64,000 nucleotides of DNA from Aphrocallistes beatrix (taxonomy: Eukaryota; Porifera; Hexactinellida; Sceptrulophora; Aphrocallistidae). The stretch covers positions 3,472,001 to 3,536,000 of the forward strand of contig OY725502.1 in assembly GCA_963281255.1 (NCBI GenBank), read 5' to 3'. Below the pieces are notes generated by a model that had not been told where the DNA came from, made no database searches, and saw only the letters and a program-made list of their open reading frames with translations. Below, piece by piece: positions 1 through 10,263 of this stretch. A program made the position numbers and the translations under genes. How positions within the stretch are numbered: position 1 is the first letter of the stretch; each line of letters begins with the position of its first letter.

Positions 1-3
1 AAA

Positions 4-2202
4 TTATATGTTTGCATAATCCATTCCTAGGTTCTTCACATTCTTATGCGATTTCTCCATTAGCCCATGCGTCACTCCTTTTGAAGACTTCTCAGCTGGT
101 TTAACTCCTTTTTTCTCTGATTGCACCAAATTTTTGCTATCTTTCAAACTAGCGCTCGATTTTACAAATTTGTCAATCTGAAATGGTTTATCTGAAAAAA
201 TTTCCAAAACAAATTCCCTCTCAATATTCGGTTGGAAAGTACAGGGTACAAGTAAATAACTTTGTTTATTATTTATGTTTATTTGTTTATGAATCTCCTC
301 TCTGTTTGTGAACACAGTTTGGTCGTAAACAATTTCACTTGAGATGCCAATAAACGGTTTCGTAGCAAAAACACTTTCAAAATTCTGCAAAACATAAAAA
401 CCGATTCCAACCATCTGGTCAGGGGATGTTTTCGCACTAGCACCACTTGACACCTTTTTGGCGCCCGGAATAGGTTTCGAAGGACTGGATTTAGGTTTAG
501 CAGGATTAGTTTTGGGTTGTTTTGATTGGGAAATAGCTAATTTTAGAGGTGATTTTGCTTGGCTAAGAGGTTGAGTTGCCTTTGTAAGAATTTGTCGGAC
601 GTAAATATCTACTTTGGTAGAATCTTCGCTCGCTTTAATCACAAAACTTGGGTTGTTTACAAAACTAGGATACTTGGGACCACCACCTGCTGTTACACCA
701 CTCCATTTCCCGGGTAACAGAAACCTAGATTGGAATGTAGGCTCGTATTCGCTGAGAGTAATGTCATGGTTGGAATGAGCACTAAAAACCCACTTGAGAG
801 ACACATTTGGGTAAAATGTAGACGGCACTATAAGACAATTTTCCTCTGGACACAATTTTGGCACCTTAAATTCCACTGACACATTCCTACGATTTACAAA
901 AGTTGTCTTTGTTATTAAACAATCACCAGTAGCGTATTCTAAATTTAGACCTTCAGTCGCTCTAACTCGAATAACAGTAATCCCAATTTGGTCATAATTG
1001 AGTTGAGATTTGGTTCCTCTCTGATCTTCTTGTGTAAGCGTAACTGAAACTATGAAGTCATTAGGCGCGCAAACTCGGAACTTAGGATTCAGTCTCCAGC
1101 TCCAGTAATTCGAACACCCGCCAAAATCCTGGATGTCATGATGAGGCAATTGGAATGTACCTGCGAAGCGGCGCGCGTTTAGATTGGTTAGTGAAATGCG
1201 GCAAATGTAGACACGATTAAAATAGGTGACAAATTCTTCATATGACATCCAAAATTCTCCTGGAGGTAACTCGTCTCCTGCCGAGCCAAATGCAGTAACT
1301 ATCTCCGTGTTTTTGGCGGGTAACTTCCATATTTGGGCATCCCGAGAGTATTTCCCACTAAATTCTAAATCGCATCTCGCATTCCGAATTCTGACAAAAG
1401 ATTGCTCCTTAAGATTAGCTAACCCAATAAGAGCGTAGGCGTGATTAGTTAGAATTCCATTTCTGCATTTAGTGTCCGCATCTATTTCTGCACTCGGTAA
1501 ACAGTACCCTACACAAATGGCATCATGACACAGATATGCCTCTTTCAAACAGGTTAAGTCGCATTCCTGAGTTGAAATTGGTTGTTTAGATTGACCATGG
1601 GTATTTTTAGAAGCTTTAATGGAATAATCTAAAACAGGTAGTCCAGTTAAGTCGTATAACGCTTCGGACATATTTCCACCGTGCAAGTTGGCGTAGGATC
1701 CATATATCTTAGCATATGCCTTCTCCAACACAGACAACCACCATTCATTCTCAAAATCCCCTACTTTGTTCACACATCTCGCGAAAATAGGGTTACCGTA
1801 AAGGTCACAAGGAATGCTGTCATCTATATCAACACTTTCCCATTGTGAATTGTGGAAAAGTAAGATAGAGAATTTTCCATTCGCTGGATATGCGTCGATA
1901 TCTGTGAAAATTTTATTAATGACCCATTTTGGATTTGCGTGGATGATGGCACAAATAGCAGCTGTTAAGTAACAATTAGCTAAACCACCTTGTTTTATTC
2001 TCGAAGTCATTTCCGGTTGGTCTAAAAATAGAATAGGAGTTGAACTTTTCACGATTTCATTCGGGCGCAACCAAATAATTTCATCGGTATTTTCAGTGAA
2101 AATGTCAACAAACGCTTCTCGATTCAGTGTTTTGTAAATAGATTCCAATTTTTCTGGGAAAATTTTGTCTTCAAATTTGTCTGTGAGATTAGGGCTAGCC
2201 AT
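4..2202 (-). CDS. calpain-like cysteine protease
   Basis: A 732-residue intronless calpain-family protein, probably a cytosolic thiol protease. The CysPc domain spans about residues 40-340. The catalytic Cys is C77 in QGGLANCYL (usual family form QGxxGDCWL), the His is H254 in LTNHAYALIG and the Asn is N274 in RIRNARCDLEF, so the triad is intact. The GEFWMSYEEFVTYF stretch (315-328) is the typical end of calpain domain II. After it, GGCSNYWSWRLNP opens a domain-III/C2-like beta domain (about 355-500), and a second, weaker one lies at about 595-680. A Lys/Ser/Pro-rich linker (about 545-595) and a Lys-rich tail follow. No EF-hand domain is seen. Two domain-III-like modules recall calpain-7/PalB-type enzymes, but no N-terminal MIT repeats are visible. 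The GD-to-AN and W-to-Y changes around C77 are unusual, so activity is likely but not certain. The start is the first ATG, and the stop is TAA at the window's left edge. Confidence 0.85.
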   Translation of the reverse strand: MASPNLTDKFEDKIFPEKLESIYKTLNREAFVDIFTENTDEIIWLRPNEIVKSSTPILFLDQPEMTSRIKQGGLANCYLTAAICAIIHANPKWVINKIFTDIDAYPANGKFSILLFHNSQWESVDIDDSIPCDLYGNPIFARCVNKVGDFENEWWLSVLEKAYAKIYGSYANLHGGNMSEALYDLTGLPVLDYSIKASKNTHGQSKQPISTQECDLTCLKEAYLCHDAICVGYCLPSAEIDADTKCRNGILTNHAYALIGLANLKEQSFVRIRNARCDLEFSGKYSRDAQIWKLPAKNTEIVTAFGSAGDELPPGEFWMSYEEFVTYFNRVYICRISLTNLNARRFAGTFQLPHHDIQDFGGCSNYWSWRLNPKFRVCAPNDFIVSVTLTQEDQRGTKSQLNYDQIGITVIRVRATEGLNLEYATGDCLITKTTFVNRRNVSVEFKVPKLCPEENCLIVPSTFYPNVSLKWVFSAHSNHDITLSEYEPTFQSRFLLPGKWSGVTAGGGPKYPSFVNNPSFVIKASEDSTKVDIYVRQILTKATQPLSQAKSPLKLAISQSKQPKTNPAKPKSSPSKPIPGAKKVSSGASAKTSPDQMVGIGFYVLQNFESVFATKPFIGISSEIVYDQTVFTNREEIHKQININNKQSYLLVPCTFQPNIEREFVLEIFSDKPFQIDKFVKSSASLKDSKNLVQSEKKGVKPAEKSSKGVTHGLMEKSHKNVKNLGMDYANI

Positions 2203-2340
2203 AACTTAAAAGTAGAAACGTGTCAACAACTTCAAATAATATGAATGGTTAATATCAATAAAATAGTCTTAGTTTTAAGTGATATTGAAAGCAAACATTT
2301 TGTGTTTGTATCTGGCAATCTGCAGTTCCTATTGCGACTA

Positions 2341-2509
2341 CAGTCAGGGTCGCTTAATATGAACATTCGTTTATTATGAACTAACCACCTGGTCCCAATT
2401 TCATTTTTAGATAAAATTTGTATTGATTCAAGTTCACTTAATATGAAGTATCTCTATTATGAACATATTTTTTGGTCTCCTGGTGGTTTACAAAAAGCGA
2501 CCCTGACTG
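2341..2509. mobile_element. MITE family M1, copy 1 (Tc1/mariner or pogo type)
   Basis: A 169-bp non-autonomous element with terminal inverted repeats starting CAGTCAGGGTCGCTT, flanked by TA on both sides (2339-2340 and 2510-2511). A second copy, about 85-90% alike by eye, lies at 27174-27344. The TA target and CAGT termini fit the Tc1/mariner/pogo superfamily. There is no coding capacity. It lies 139 bp upstream of the calpain ATG. Confidence 0.85.
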
Positions 2510-2702
2510 TATCAATACGTATATTGAAAATTACTATTCGCATTTTTAATAACTCGACTACTAATACATAATAAGATTAAAATTTGGCCCAAAAGGGTTC
2601 AGTTGAAATCGGTCCACTAGCTGTGGAATCAGTGGCTAGGCCTAAACCTGTATCCAAAAAGAGAGGTACCCAAATGTAGCGACTTAAGAAAACACATACT
2701 AA

Positions 2703-2742
2703 AGGGGTCCGAATAAACGGGGGGGCGTTTATTCGGACCCCT
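2703..2742. repeat. perfect 17-bp hairpin with G-rich loop
   Basis: Arms AGGGGTCCGAATAAACG and its exact complement are separated by a 6-bp run of G. It could be a minimal MITE or the fused ends of a deleted transposon. Nothing shows it to be a terminator. Confidence 0.6.
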
Positions 2743-2977
2743 AGAGTAGTGTCTTCAAGTTGCGCAGTACAAGGGTATCATACACTATTAGCCCTGGGAA
2801 TACTTGGGGTCAAAGGTATAAATAGAAATGGCCCACTTTCATTTTCACTTCAACATTCCAGGACGTGCCAGGAATATTATGTATATAAGAATATCTCGGG
2901 ACAGAAAATCCTATATAAATTCAATATATCCCTATAACAATAATGTATTATCATTACATTCAAGCACAATATCTATT

Positions 2978-5900
2978 CTAATCAGGATGCAAGCTACTGT
3001 GTGCTGTCTTCTCTTTCAAATCAATGACAACGCCCAAAGACTGAGGTAGACAGGAAGGGGTAAGGCGTCCGTATAACACAAGGTAGAGGTTGGCCAAATG
3101 GACACGAATTTGTGGGTTAAATGCTGAATTAAAATTCATCATATTCCATAACCGTTGAACCAAATCTGGAGTGTTTAATTTCGAAGATTTCTTTTTCGTA
3201 AACGGTGGGTTATTCGTCAATAATTGTATTGACCTCAATCTGAAACGATTATTTTCATGAGATTCCGTCTGTGATAGAAACTCTTCGAATAACTCCTCTT
3301 CCTGCTGGCTATTCAAGATGTCGATAATCGCATCAAGTGCTTTAAACTGTATTTCAGAATACTGTCCATCCATGTAGGCATAGAAAAAGCTCAAATTCGT
3401 TGGAATGAAAAAATACGCTTGAAACAGTCTTATAGTGGATAAGCAGCTACAAGTGACCACGTACTTGTAGGAAGGGAGTAATTTCTCAATGTTAAGGAGG
3501 TGAACGACAGTTTTAACAATCTCTTGGATTTCTTTGGAGAGAGTAGAGAAGTGTTGAGAGGGAGTGAGGCTAGAATTCGGTTTCGAAGAGAGGTAAGCTA
3601 ACGGTAGTGTAAGTGAATGAGACATTGCATCTACAAGTGAAGCAATATAATAATCATCTGAATAATCATTAGAAGTATTCTCGTTATAGCGGAGAAGATC
3701 TAGGAGGAAATGTAAAACCTCTTTCGGTGTTTGCTGTTGGAGGTTACGGATGCCAGCTATGCAAGGTGGCATTTCCTTCTGCAAGAAGTAATTCCCAAAA
3801 TTACTAAAATCATTGGGTGCAACAATGTTTGATGCTTCTTTGCTTCCATAGAGCTTATAGAAACATTCCAACATATTCATGCATACCTCGTCATAGTAAT
3901 ACTCATTCAGAAGGAGTATAAGGCATTTAATGCATAGAATACGGACTCGATAGAATACACTGGTGTCCAGGAGCATTTCAACTAACTGCGGTATCACCTC
4001 TCTAAACCTCACATCGGTGAGAGCGTTAATCGAATCTCTTTGGCTGATCACGTCTCTGTCATGCTTTAAAAGGTTCATCCACATTAATTTTGGTTGATTG
4101 ACTGTGATTCTACTGAGCCAATACAATTGAGGATCAGGGCGGACCCATAGTAAAGGATACTCGAACTCGCTTGTCGTTAAATCTACTTCTATCTCGAGTC
4201 CATTGTACAGTATGCATTTCTGCTTGCGTTTTGTTCGTTTCAATTTGGAATGGAATGGGATTTCATGGCGAGTAATGACATCTTCAATCTGTATCGTGTG
4301 CGAATAGAACGTGTCTATCTCTTGTACTACAATAGCAAGCGGACCGGTAAATTTAGACTTTGAATTCGAGTTTGATTCTTGTTTAACCTCCACTTCCAGA
4401 CTGTTCTTGCGCCTATTAAAGGTATAACTGATGGATAACCTCGGTATTGCACTGGAACAGACCCAATTGTGTAGGAAACTGCTGATGTCTTTCCCGGATA
4501 CGGTTAAGATGAGACGGACGAATCCAATTGTTGATACAAGCATCATGTTCCAATCGGAAGGAGCGGAACCTTTAGACCCCTGGGAACCTAACGCCAGCAT
4601 TTTATGAATCACTTTAAGGAGAATGTCTTTTCCAATTCGGATGGATAGCATTCTCATCACGAGGAAAGCTCGTTTATGGAAGGATGTTAATTCCTCGTGT
4701 GTGGCTAGAGAAGGGTGGAAGAGGTCGTCTATGCTTAGGGAGGGCTGGGTTTTGTCACTTTTAGATGGGTTTGTTGAGGAGGGTGCAAAAGTCGGGAGTT
4801 GGTCTGAACTTGCGTAGAGAGGATACATACTCGCCCTCTGTTGAGAGCTAAAATCTTCTAAAGATTCGATCTCATCTTTGATCCAAAAGTTATAATCATT
4901 TGCACCGAAAACATTTTTGAAAATCAACCCAGATGCAAAGCCACACACACCATGGATAATCCAGTAATCATTCCAAGAAGCAGGAGTGAGGAAGCAACCG
5001 AAATATTGCGCAGTAACAGCACGTATAAAAGCTTTTCTCGTCACGATAGCTTGATCAATAATCTCTCTAGGATGGAGTAGCTCTATGTTACATATGGTGA
5101 GGGAGGAATATGAAAGCCATTCAGGTGTGCAATCTGCTACAAACACAATTTTATACATCGGACATGGTAGTGACATGTTGAAAATGTCGTGTAGATAATC
5201 GTATATACGCGGGAGGAATGAAACACTGTGCTCGAGGATGGGAAAGACCCCTGGCAGGTAGAAGTAGGTGGAATGTTGGTTAACTGGGTCGGGGTACACT
5301 TCAAAAGTCCCAACCGCTAGCCCGATATTAGGTGCACATGTAGGCGTGTTGATCTGGTATTTGAAAATCTTACGTTTTGTTTCAATCATGAATTTGTGAT
5401 CGACAAGCTCACCCACTGCAATAGCAAAACAGGTGCTGGGGCAACAGATATTTATCTCCCAAGTGCACAGTTCAGAATAGCTATCAACACATGGGAACCA
5501 TAACCTCGAGTTATTAGCAATGGTGGTAGTGTACATATGGCAACCTTGTGGTATTATAAGCGAATCGGAAAGTGGAGCATTGTGTGGGACAACGAATTGA
5601 ATTCCTCCTCTAGGCTTGTCTAGCTTACATTCTATGCTCAGTTTTATAACATCGGATGCGTGGATCTCAGCTTGAGGTACTGTGATGATGAGTTCGCCAA
5701 CTGAGTGGGGTAGATCTAGGTCTGAAGCGAATACATTTTCACGATTCGACTGGAAAAAGTATTTTACGTCTCGCCGGTTTTTGATATTGTAGCAAACCTC
5801 GAGACTAGGATCGATGTATGTGAATTTTGCATCTTTTTTGTTCAATAACAGTTTAATTATGCACAACTGTTGACAGTTGAGAGAGATGCGAGCAGGTTTG

Positions 5901-6061
5901 GACGGATTCTGAGGAATGAAATGAAGCTGGACATTTAAGCCAATGGATCTTTTTTTGAAATCTATATCTGTTATGTTTATAATTTGATGGATAAGCTTGA
6001 AACCTCTCGAGTTTGTCACAGGGATTAAGGGCTCAGATATAGTGGACTTCTTCGTATTCAT
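2978..6061 (-). CDS. TAF2: transcription initiation factor TFIID subunit 2 (TAF2/TAFII150)
   Basis: A 1027-residue intronless protein (human TAF2 is about 1200). TAF2 is the TFIID subunit that contacts the core promoter around the initiator, and it has an M1-aminopeptidase fold without catalysis. The N-terminal section LIHQIINITDIDFKKRSIGL and the hallmark WFPCVDSYSELCTWEI (about residue 190) are diagnostic of TAF2. The thermolysin-like part includes YSSLTICNIELLHPREIIDQ and FFGCF/ASWNDYW-type sequence. The position where M1 peptidases have HEXXH reads IIHGVCGF, so the zinc site is absent, as in all TAF2. The C-terminal 400 residues are helical HEAT-like repeats ending near the family's usual conserved core. 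The long disordered metazoan tail is short or absent. The gene is divergent from the ADAP-like gene across 1.27 kb. Confidence 0.93.
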   Translation of the reverse strand: MNTKKSTISEPLIPVTNSRGFKLIHQIINITDIDFKKRSIGLNVQLHFIPQNPSKPARISLNCQQLCIIKLLLNKKDAKFTYIDPSLEVCYNIKNRRDVKYFFQSNRENVFASDLDLPHSVGELIITVPQAEIHASDVIKLSIECKLDKPRGGIQFVVPHNAPLSDSLIIPQGCHMYTTTIANNSRLWFPCVDSYSELCTWEINICCPSTCFAIAVGELVDHKFMIETKRKIFKYQINTPTCAPNIGLAVGTFEVYPDPVNQHSTYFYLPGVFPILEHSVSFLPRIYDYLHDIFNMSLPCPMYKIVFVADCTPEWLSYSSLTICNIELLHPREIIDQAIVTRKAFIRAVTAQYFGCFLTPASWNDYWIIHGVCGFASGLIFKNVFGANDYNFWIKDEIESLEDFSSQQRASMYPLYASSDQLPTFAPSSTNPSKSDKTQPSLSIDDLFHPSLATHEELTSFHKRAFLVMRMLSIRIGKDILLKVIHKMLALGSQGSKGSAPSDWNMMLVSTIGFVRLILTVSGKDISSFLHNWVCSSAIPRLSISYTFNRRKNSLEVEVKQESNSNSKSKFTGPLAIVVQEIDTFYSHTIQIEDVITRHEIPFHSKLKRTKRKQKCILYNGLEIEVDLTTSEFEYPLLWVRPDPQLYWLSRITVNQPKLMWMNLLKHDRDVISQRDSINALTDVRFREVIPQLVEMLLDTSVFYRVRILCIKCLILLLNEYYYDEVCMNMLECFYKLYGSKEASNIVAPNDFSNFGNYFLQKEMPPCIAGIRNLQQQTPKEVLHFLLDLLRYNENTSNDYSDDYYIASLVDAMSHSLTLPLAYLSSKPNSSLTPSQHFSTLSKEIQEIVKTVVHLLNIEKLLPSYKYVVTCSCLSTIRLFQAYFFIPTNLSFFYAYMDGQYSEIQFKALDAIIDILNSQQEEELFEEFLSQTESHENNRFRLRSIQLLTNNPPFTKKKSSKLNTPDLVQRLWNMMNFNSAFNPQIRVHLANLYLVLYGRLTPSCLPQSLGVVIDLKEKTAHSSLHPD

Positions 6062-7326
6062 AATTACTGTGGAAACACAGTGATGTAAATTGATAAGCTA
6101 CTGAAACAGTATGCGTAAATCAATTAGAATAAATACGTAACATAGACTCAGACAGAAACATTATTCTCAGTCTAAGTAACTTGTACTATGTGTAAGATGC
6201 GGATTTGACAATTCAAAATTAGAACCTGATTTGTAGCATGATTTGAAAAAATAGTTGAAAGGAATTCCATCTTTCATCAACAAATTGAAATTAACAAAGT
6301 ATATTGACGTAATGATGATATTACTTATTCATCATTACGTTAATATACTTTGTTAATTTAAATTTGTTGATGAAGGATATAATTTCTTTCCAACTATTTT
6401 TTCAAATCATACCAAACAGAATCCATAATTTGACATAAATAATTTATTGAAATATGGTGCATTGAAAGTGTATTCTAAGAATTTGAACTGTAAAGGAAAA
6501 ACTTTTGTTATCTAGAAAGTGTTTTCATGAAATACAATTACAGAACTAGCGTAGTATGAATTGGTCCAATTTTAGTACAGAGAAATCTAATTTCGTACAA
6601 AAAAAAAATCAAGTTGAATGAGAATCATCGGACATCAACAAAGGTCAAAATAATTTTCCGGTTTCCGATTATGTAACTACCCAAAACATTTAGAGTACAA
6701 AAAACAAATCTATTTCGAGCTAGATTATTTGTCGAAAAACATATTCGCTATTTTATTTCACATAATTATTCATTATTGGCGTAGCAATTATAAGCCAATA
6801 ATTACTGAGTTCAGGTTAGTTGAAATACTTTCTAACCAAAACTATTTTTGCATTATTATCCAAGTGATACGCATGGAATGAGCGATATCTCTTCCAATTC
6901 AATCATCATCACAAGTAACCACACAAAACAGTTGCAAGATCAACAAACAGATGTGAACTGAGTTTTAGCGGTTAAGGTTAATAATCAGTGAAGAAATTAC
7001 AACTCACGTAGAAAATCAGAAGCAATACCGTGGAGTTATAAACTAAGGGAAATATCATCACTTGGCTAATATGATATAATTTGAAAAAGAAAAACGTGAG
7101 CTAGCCTTTATCCAGTATTGCTTTAAATCACATGTATCATAATTCTATATATAGATAGGGACTTTAGACAATCGTCAAAGACTGACTCGACAGTAGATCA
7201 CCAAAAAGGTTCTGTAGTAATGACCACACTTTCAATAGCATTGAAGTGAGGTAAGCACTAGTCAGGGTTTAGTATAAATTCAGGTTACTTAGAAAAAAGA
7301 CTAAAAAATAACCGACAAATAATACA
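6062..7326. other. divergent intergenic region TAF2(-)/ADAP-like(+)
   Basis: A 1265-bp gap between two divergent starts, so it must hold both promoters. It contains one long hairpin (6238-6411) and otherwise AT-rich sequence. No motif can be assigned with confidence. Confidence 0.5.
6238..6411. repeat. long inverted repeat (two ~82-bp arms, ~10-bp loop)
   Basis: The left arm begins ATGATTTGAAAAAATAGTTG and ends near AATGATGA. The right arm is its reverse complement with few mismatches, ending CAACTATTTTTTCAAATCAT. The spacer is about 10 bp. This is the structure of a foldback MITE, and transcription across it would give a near-perfect RNA hairpin. No clear target duplication was seen. Confidence 0.8.
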
Positions 7327-8358
7327 ATGGCAGATGATAGATACTCCCTTTCAGATGATTTGGATTCTGAATTAATTTGCGCAGATTGCGGAAGCAGCGA
7401 TCCGATATTCATCGACACATGCTATGGTGTCATAATATGCGATAAATGCAACGAAATTCATGCAAAACTGAAAACAGATGATTCACACATAATATCAGTC
7501 CTGGACATGCCGAATTTCAATGATATCTTATTTTCTAAAAAGAGATTGGAAAATAATGATGAGCTAGAGAAGTTCCTACCACCTATCGGAATAAAAACGG
7601 GCAAAAAAATGCCTGACATAATTCGTCAATCATTTATTACTCAAAAATATATCAAACAAACATTCGCAAATCAAGCTCAGTACGACAGATTCCAGCCTTC
7701 TCCAGGAGAATTGAGAGGGTATTTATTAAAGAAAGGAAAAAAAGGGGACAAATGGCGTTTTCGATGCTTTGTCTTAAAAGATGGAAAACTCGAGTACTTC
7801 GTAGACAATAATATTGTACCGAAAGGCTCTCTCATGGTGGATAAGATGTCAATGCAAGTAGAGACACTTGCGAATGAATCCTTTCTCTTAAAACTGAACT
7901 ACCTCCCTGAATCCTCCTCAACTCGCACCTACTACCTGAAGTTCACAACAGAGGGAGAACTATTCGACTGGTACTTCTCGATACTAGTCGCAGGATATCT
8001 CTCCAAAGTTGAAAAGATACGTTCACAGCCCTGCGCTGAAAGATACGCCGGATTCCTGTACAAGGTAGGCAGTGGGAAAATGGATAGATGGAGAAAACGA
8101 TGGATGACAATTGAGAATGGACACCTGCTCTACTACAGTGATAAAGATTCAGCCTACCCGAAAGGAGATGTGGACGTTGGGAAGGTAGGGGAGGGGTATG
8201 AGGTGAGAGTGGGGGATGTGGATCATCATATCTCGGCCCCTCATAGCCACACCTTTCGATTAGTTACCCCAAAGCGAGTCTACAAATTCTCCGCCGAATC
8301 TCAGCACGAATTGGATACATGGGTTCATAATTTGAATGCAAATATGCAAAAGATTTGA
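7327..8358 (+). CDS. ADAP/centaurin-alpha-like protein with degenerate ArfGAP domain and two PH domains
   Basis: A 343-residue intronless protein with the exact layout of ADAP1/ADAP2 (ArfGAP-PH-PH, about 375 aa): a zinc-finger ArfGAP (about 10-120), PH1 (about 128-228, GYLLKKGKKGDKWRFRCFVL) and PH2 (about 239-341, GFLYKVGSGKMDRWRKRWM). These proteins bind PI(3,4,5)P3 or Ins(1,3,4,5)P4 at membranes and regulate Arf6. The zinc ligands C18, C21, C38 and C41 keep the CX2CX16CX2C spacing. The catalytic arginine finger that follows IH in the family is Ala here (EIHAKL, A46), and the usual W after the first Cys pair is Phe. GAP activity is therefore probably lost while lipid binding (basic KKGKKGDKWRFR and KMDRWRKRW loops) is kept. 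The start is the first ATG. Confidence 0.87.
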   Translation: MADDRYSLSDDLDSELICADCGSSDPIFIDTCYGVIICDKCNEIHAKLKTDDSHIISVLDMPNFNDILFSKKRLENNDELEKFLPPIGIKTGKKMPDIIRQSFITQKYIKQTFANQAQYDRFQPSPGELRGYLLKKGKKGDKWRFRCFVLKDGKLEYFVDNNIVPKGSLMVDKMSMQVETLANESFLLKLNYLPESSSTRTYYLKFTTEGELFDWYFSILVAGYLSKVEKIRSQPCAERYAGFLYKVGSGKMDRWRKRWMTIENGHLLYYSDKDSAYPKGDVDVGKVGEGYEVRVGDVDHHISAPHSHTFRLVTPKRVYKFSAESQHELDTWVHNLNANMQKI

Positions 8359-10114
8359 ATACGATCTCAATAATAATCATAAGTGATATTACATATCTGT
8401 ATAGAGTTTAATTAATTAAAAATTTTTGAGCTGCAATCTATTACTTCAGTAGAACACCGGACCTTATCTATATTCAAAAGGGACTTTTCTCCTTGCAACA
8501 TAATACTACATTGACAATTAGGTTATTTGCTGACTAGACTTTGCTATGGTGACAGTATGTAAAATATCCGGCTACTTGTAATAATAATATTTTTCCATGA
8601 GAAATATCCTTAGGAAATTATAATTGTTATTTTTAGGTAAATGATGTATGTGTAAGGGTATAAACTTTGTATAGTGCAGCCTCTTTAAGCGGGTTCTCTA
8701 TACGTGGGGGTGTTCAAGACAATGTTAATCATTTTACATAGAAATCTACCTCTATAATAGGCGGGGACATTATAATCCCTCACACAATTAAGGTTAACCT
8801 CTTTAAATGGAGAATTCTATGAATTTGGGAAGAAATTAATAAAGCCATTCCTATGAAAAGTCGAGATTAAGAATTTTTCTATTCTCGAAAATAAACGCTC
8901 CAGGATTCCATAAAGATAAATCACATGTCAAAGAATTGAGTATTTGAGATAATAGTTGGACTATTTTTGACACAAAAATATTGATATCCTCGATGTATCT
9001 AACATTTAATGGGAATTTACTATTGGTATTAGAACTGGGGAATGCGTGAGTATCATTATGTTCCTCTCTCACTAATGAGGGGTGCTGTTGTTGTTGTTGT
9101 TATCATTGTACTGTACGTATATGATTCTCTGTGGATAATATTCAAAATCGTAAAAAATAAACAACAACAATAACAACAACAACAACAACAACAACAATAA
9201 CAGCAAATACCCAAAATAGATGAAAAAGACAAATATCAACATCGGAAACAAGTTCCATGATTGCTTAAAATAGCGAAACAAATCAATAAAAGATAATAGC
9301 CAATTAATTACACGTACAACCTAGCAGCAGTAAAATACAATTAACTTCGATGCAATGATAAACCTGCGGAAAAAGAATTTAAAAGATTAACTTTCACTAA
9401 CGAATGTCTTGAAAATTAAACTCTTCGGAAGTATTAACTCTCTTCGTATTCGATAATGTTGTGATCGGTGGTAGACCTAAAGGAAAGGAATACGATATTA
9501 ATGAAGAAATTTTAAAGATTTTAAATTTCAGACAAGTATCAGACACATCAACACTGATGTTTCTTATAAGGAATTATGATCCAATTTTGGTGCAATTTGT
9601 TTCAATAGTAATTCCAGGAGCGAGCAGACGGACGTACGGACGTCATGACCTAAGGTATCTCCTATTCTAGGAGCTGCACTAACAAATGACGGTAAAAAGA
9701 AAAGGAATTTCGACTATAATGTATACAATAATTATTAGAGTTAGCTCAGTAATGTAATTTCTTTTTAAAAAGTTATACGCACAATTAGGTAATTAAAAGA
9801 ACAAGGCCGACTAATTTTAATGTGAATAATTTGATGATTTAAGAAGTACGTAAATTAAGGATTCTGGAATCAATTAGGACCTAAGTTGACTAATTCATGA
9901 GTTATCAATGAATTAGTCAACTTAGATTAGGACTAGGATATGACTTCAGTTACTTCTGCCGATTGTGCAGTTCGGTCATGTTATGTTAGAAAGTACTGAA
10001 TAGATGATAAAACGTAGATGTATCGGTTTGCATTGATTTGTAAGGGGTTTCAATTACTTTATTTAGGTCCCATTCAATTAGTACGTAAGATGTTCATATG
10101 TAATGTCCAGTGTG
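8359..10114. other. intergenic region with simple repeats
   Basis: No supported gene. It contains trinucleotide runs (9085-9196), a short hairpin with arms TAAGTTGACTAATTCAT (about 9883-9925), and AT-rich sequence. A short open frame at 9461-9670 lacks any recognisable homology. Confidence 0.5.
9085..9196. repeat. GTT / AAC trinucleotide microsatellites
   Basis: A (GTT)n run at about 9085-9101 and an (AAC)n run with AAT interruptions at about 9163-9196. They are complementary to each other and could pair. Confidence 0.85.
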
Positions 10115-10263
10115 CTATTTGATACCTCCGTCCGTAGTCTTAGAGAGACTAGATCTAGCCTCTCTTACTGAACTAGCTGTTGTGGTTCTGTTTGTGCCTG
10201 TGTGTGTTGATATGTTGTGCGCAGAGATGGGGCGAATCGGCGTTGGAAGTTGTGAATAGGAAC
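10115..10263 (-). CDS. FN3 receptor, terminal exon (cytoplasmic tail)
   Basis: Acceptor CTCATAG is followed by GT, completing a Gly codon with the G left by the previous exon. It encodes SYSQLPTPIRPISAHNIS and a Ser/Thr-rich end, with the stop at 10115. The hydrophobic reading upstream of the acceptor is intronic. Confidence 0.7.

Larger units (their letters stand above)
2203..2977. other. intergenic: calpain promoter side / TAF2 3' side
   Basis: No coding signal. It holds the upstream region of the minus-strand calpain gene, a MITE (2341-2509), a short perfect hairpin (2703-2742), and a 45-bp stretch (about 2813-2857) that recurs in reverse orientation at about 52141-52192. Confidence 0.6.

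Noticed and set aside
1226..1438. Open frames antisense to the calpain, TAF2, mannosidase, glutamine synthetase, Nup107 and GTPase genes
   Set aside because: All are shadows of strongly supported coding sequence on the other strand.
9461..9670. 70-codon open frame (GRPKGKEYDINEEILKIL...)
   Set aside because: No ATG start in good context, no homology recognised and no partner exon found.
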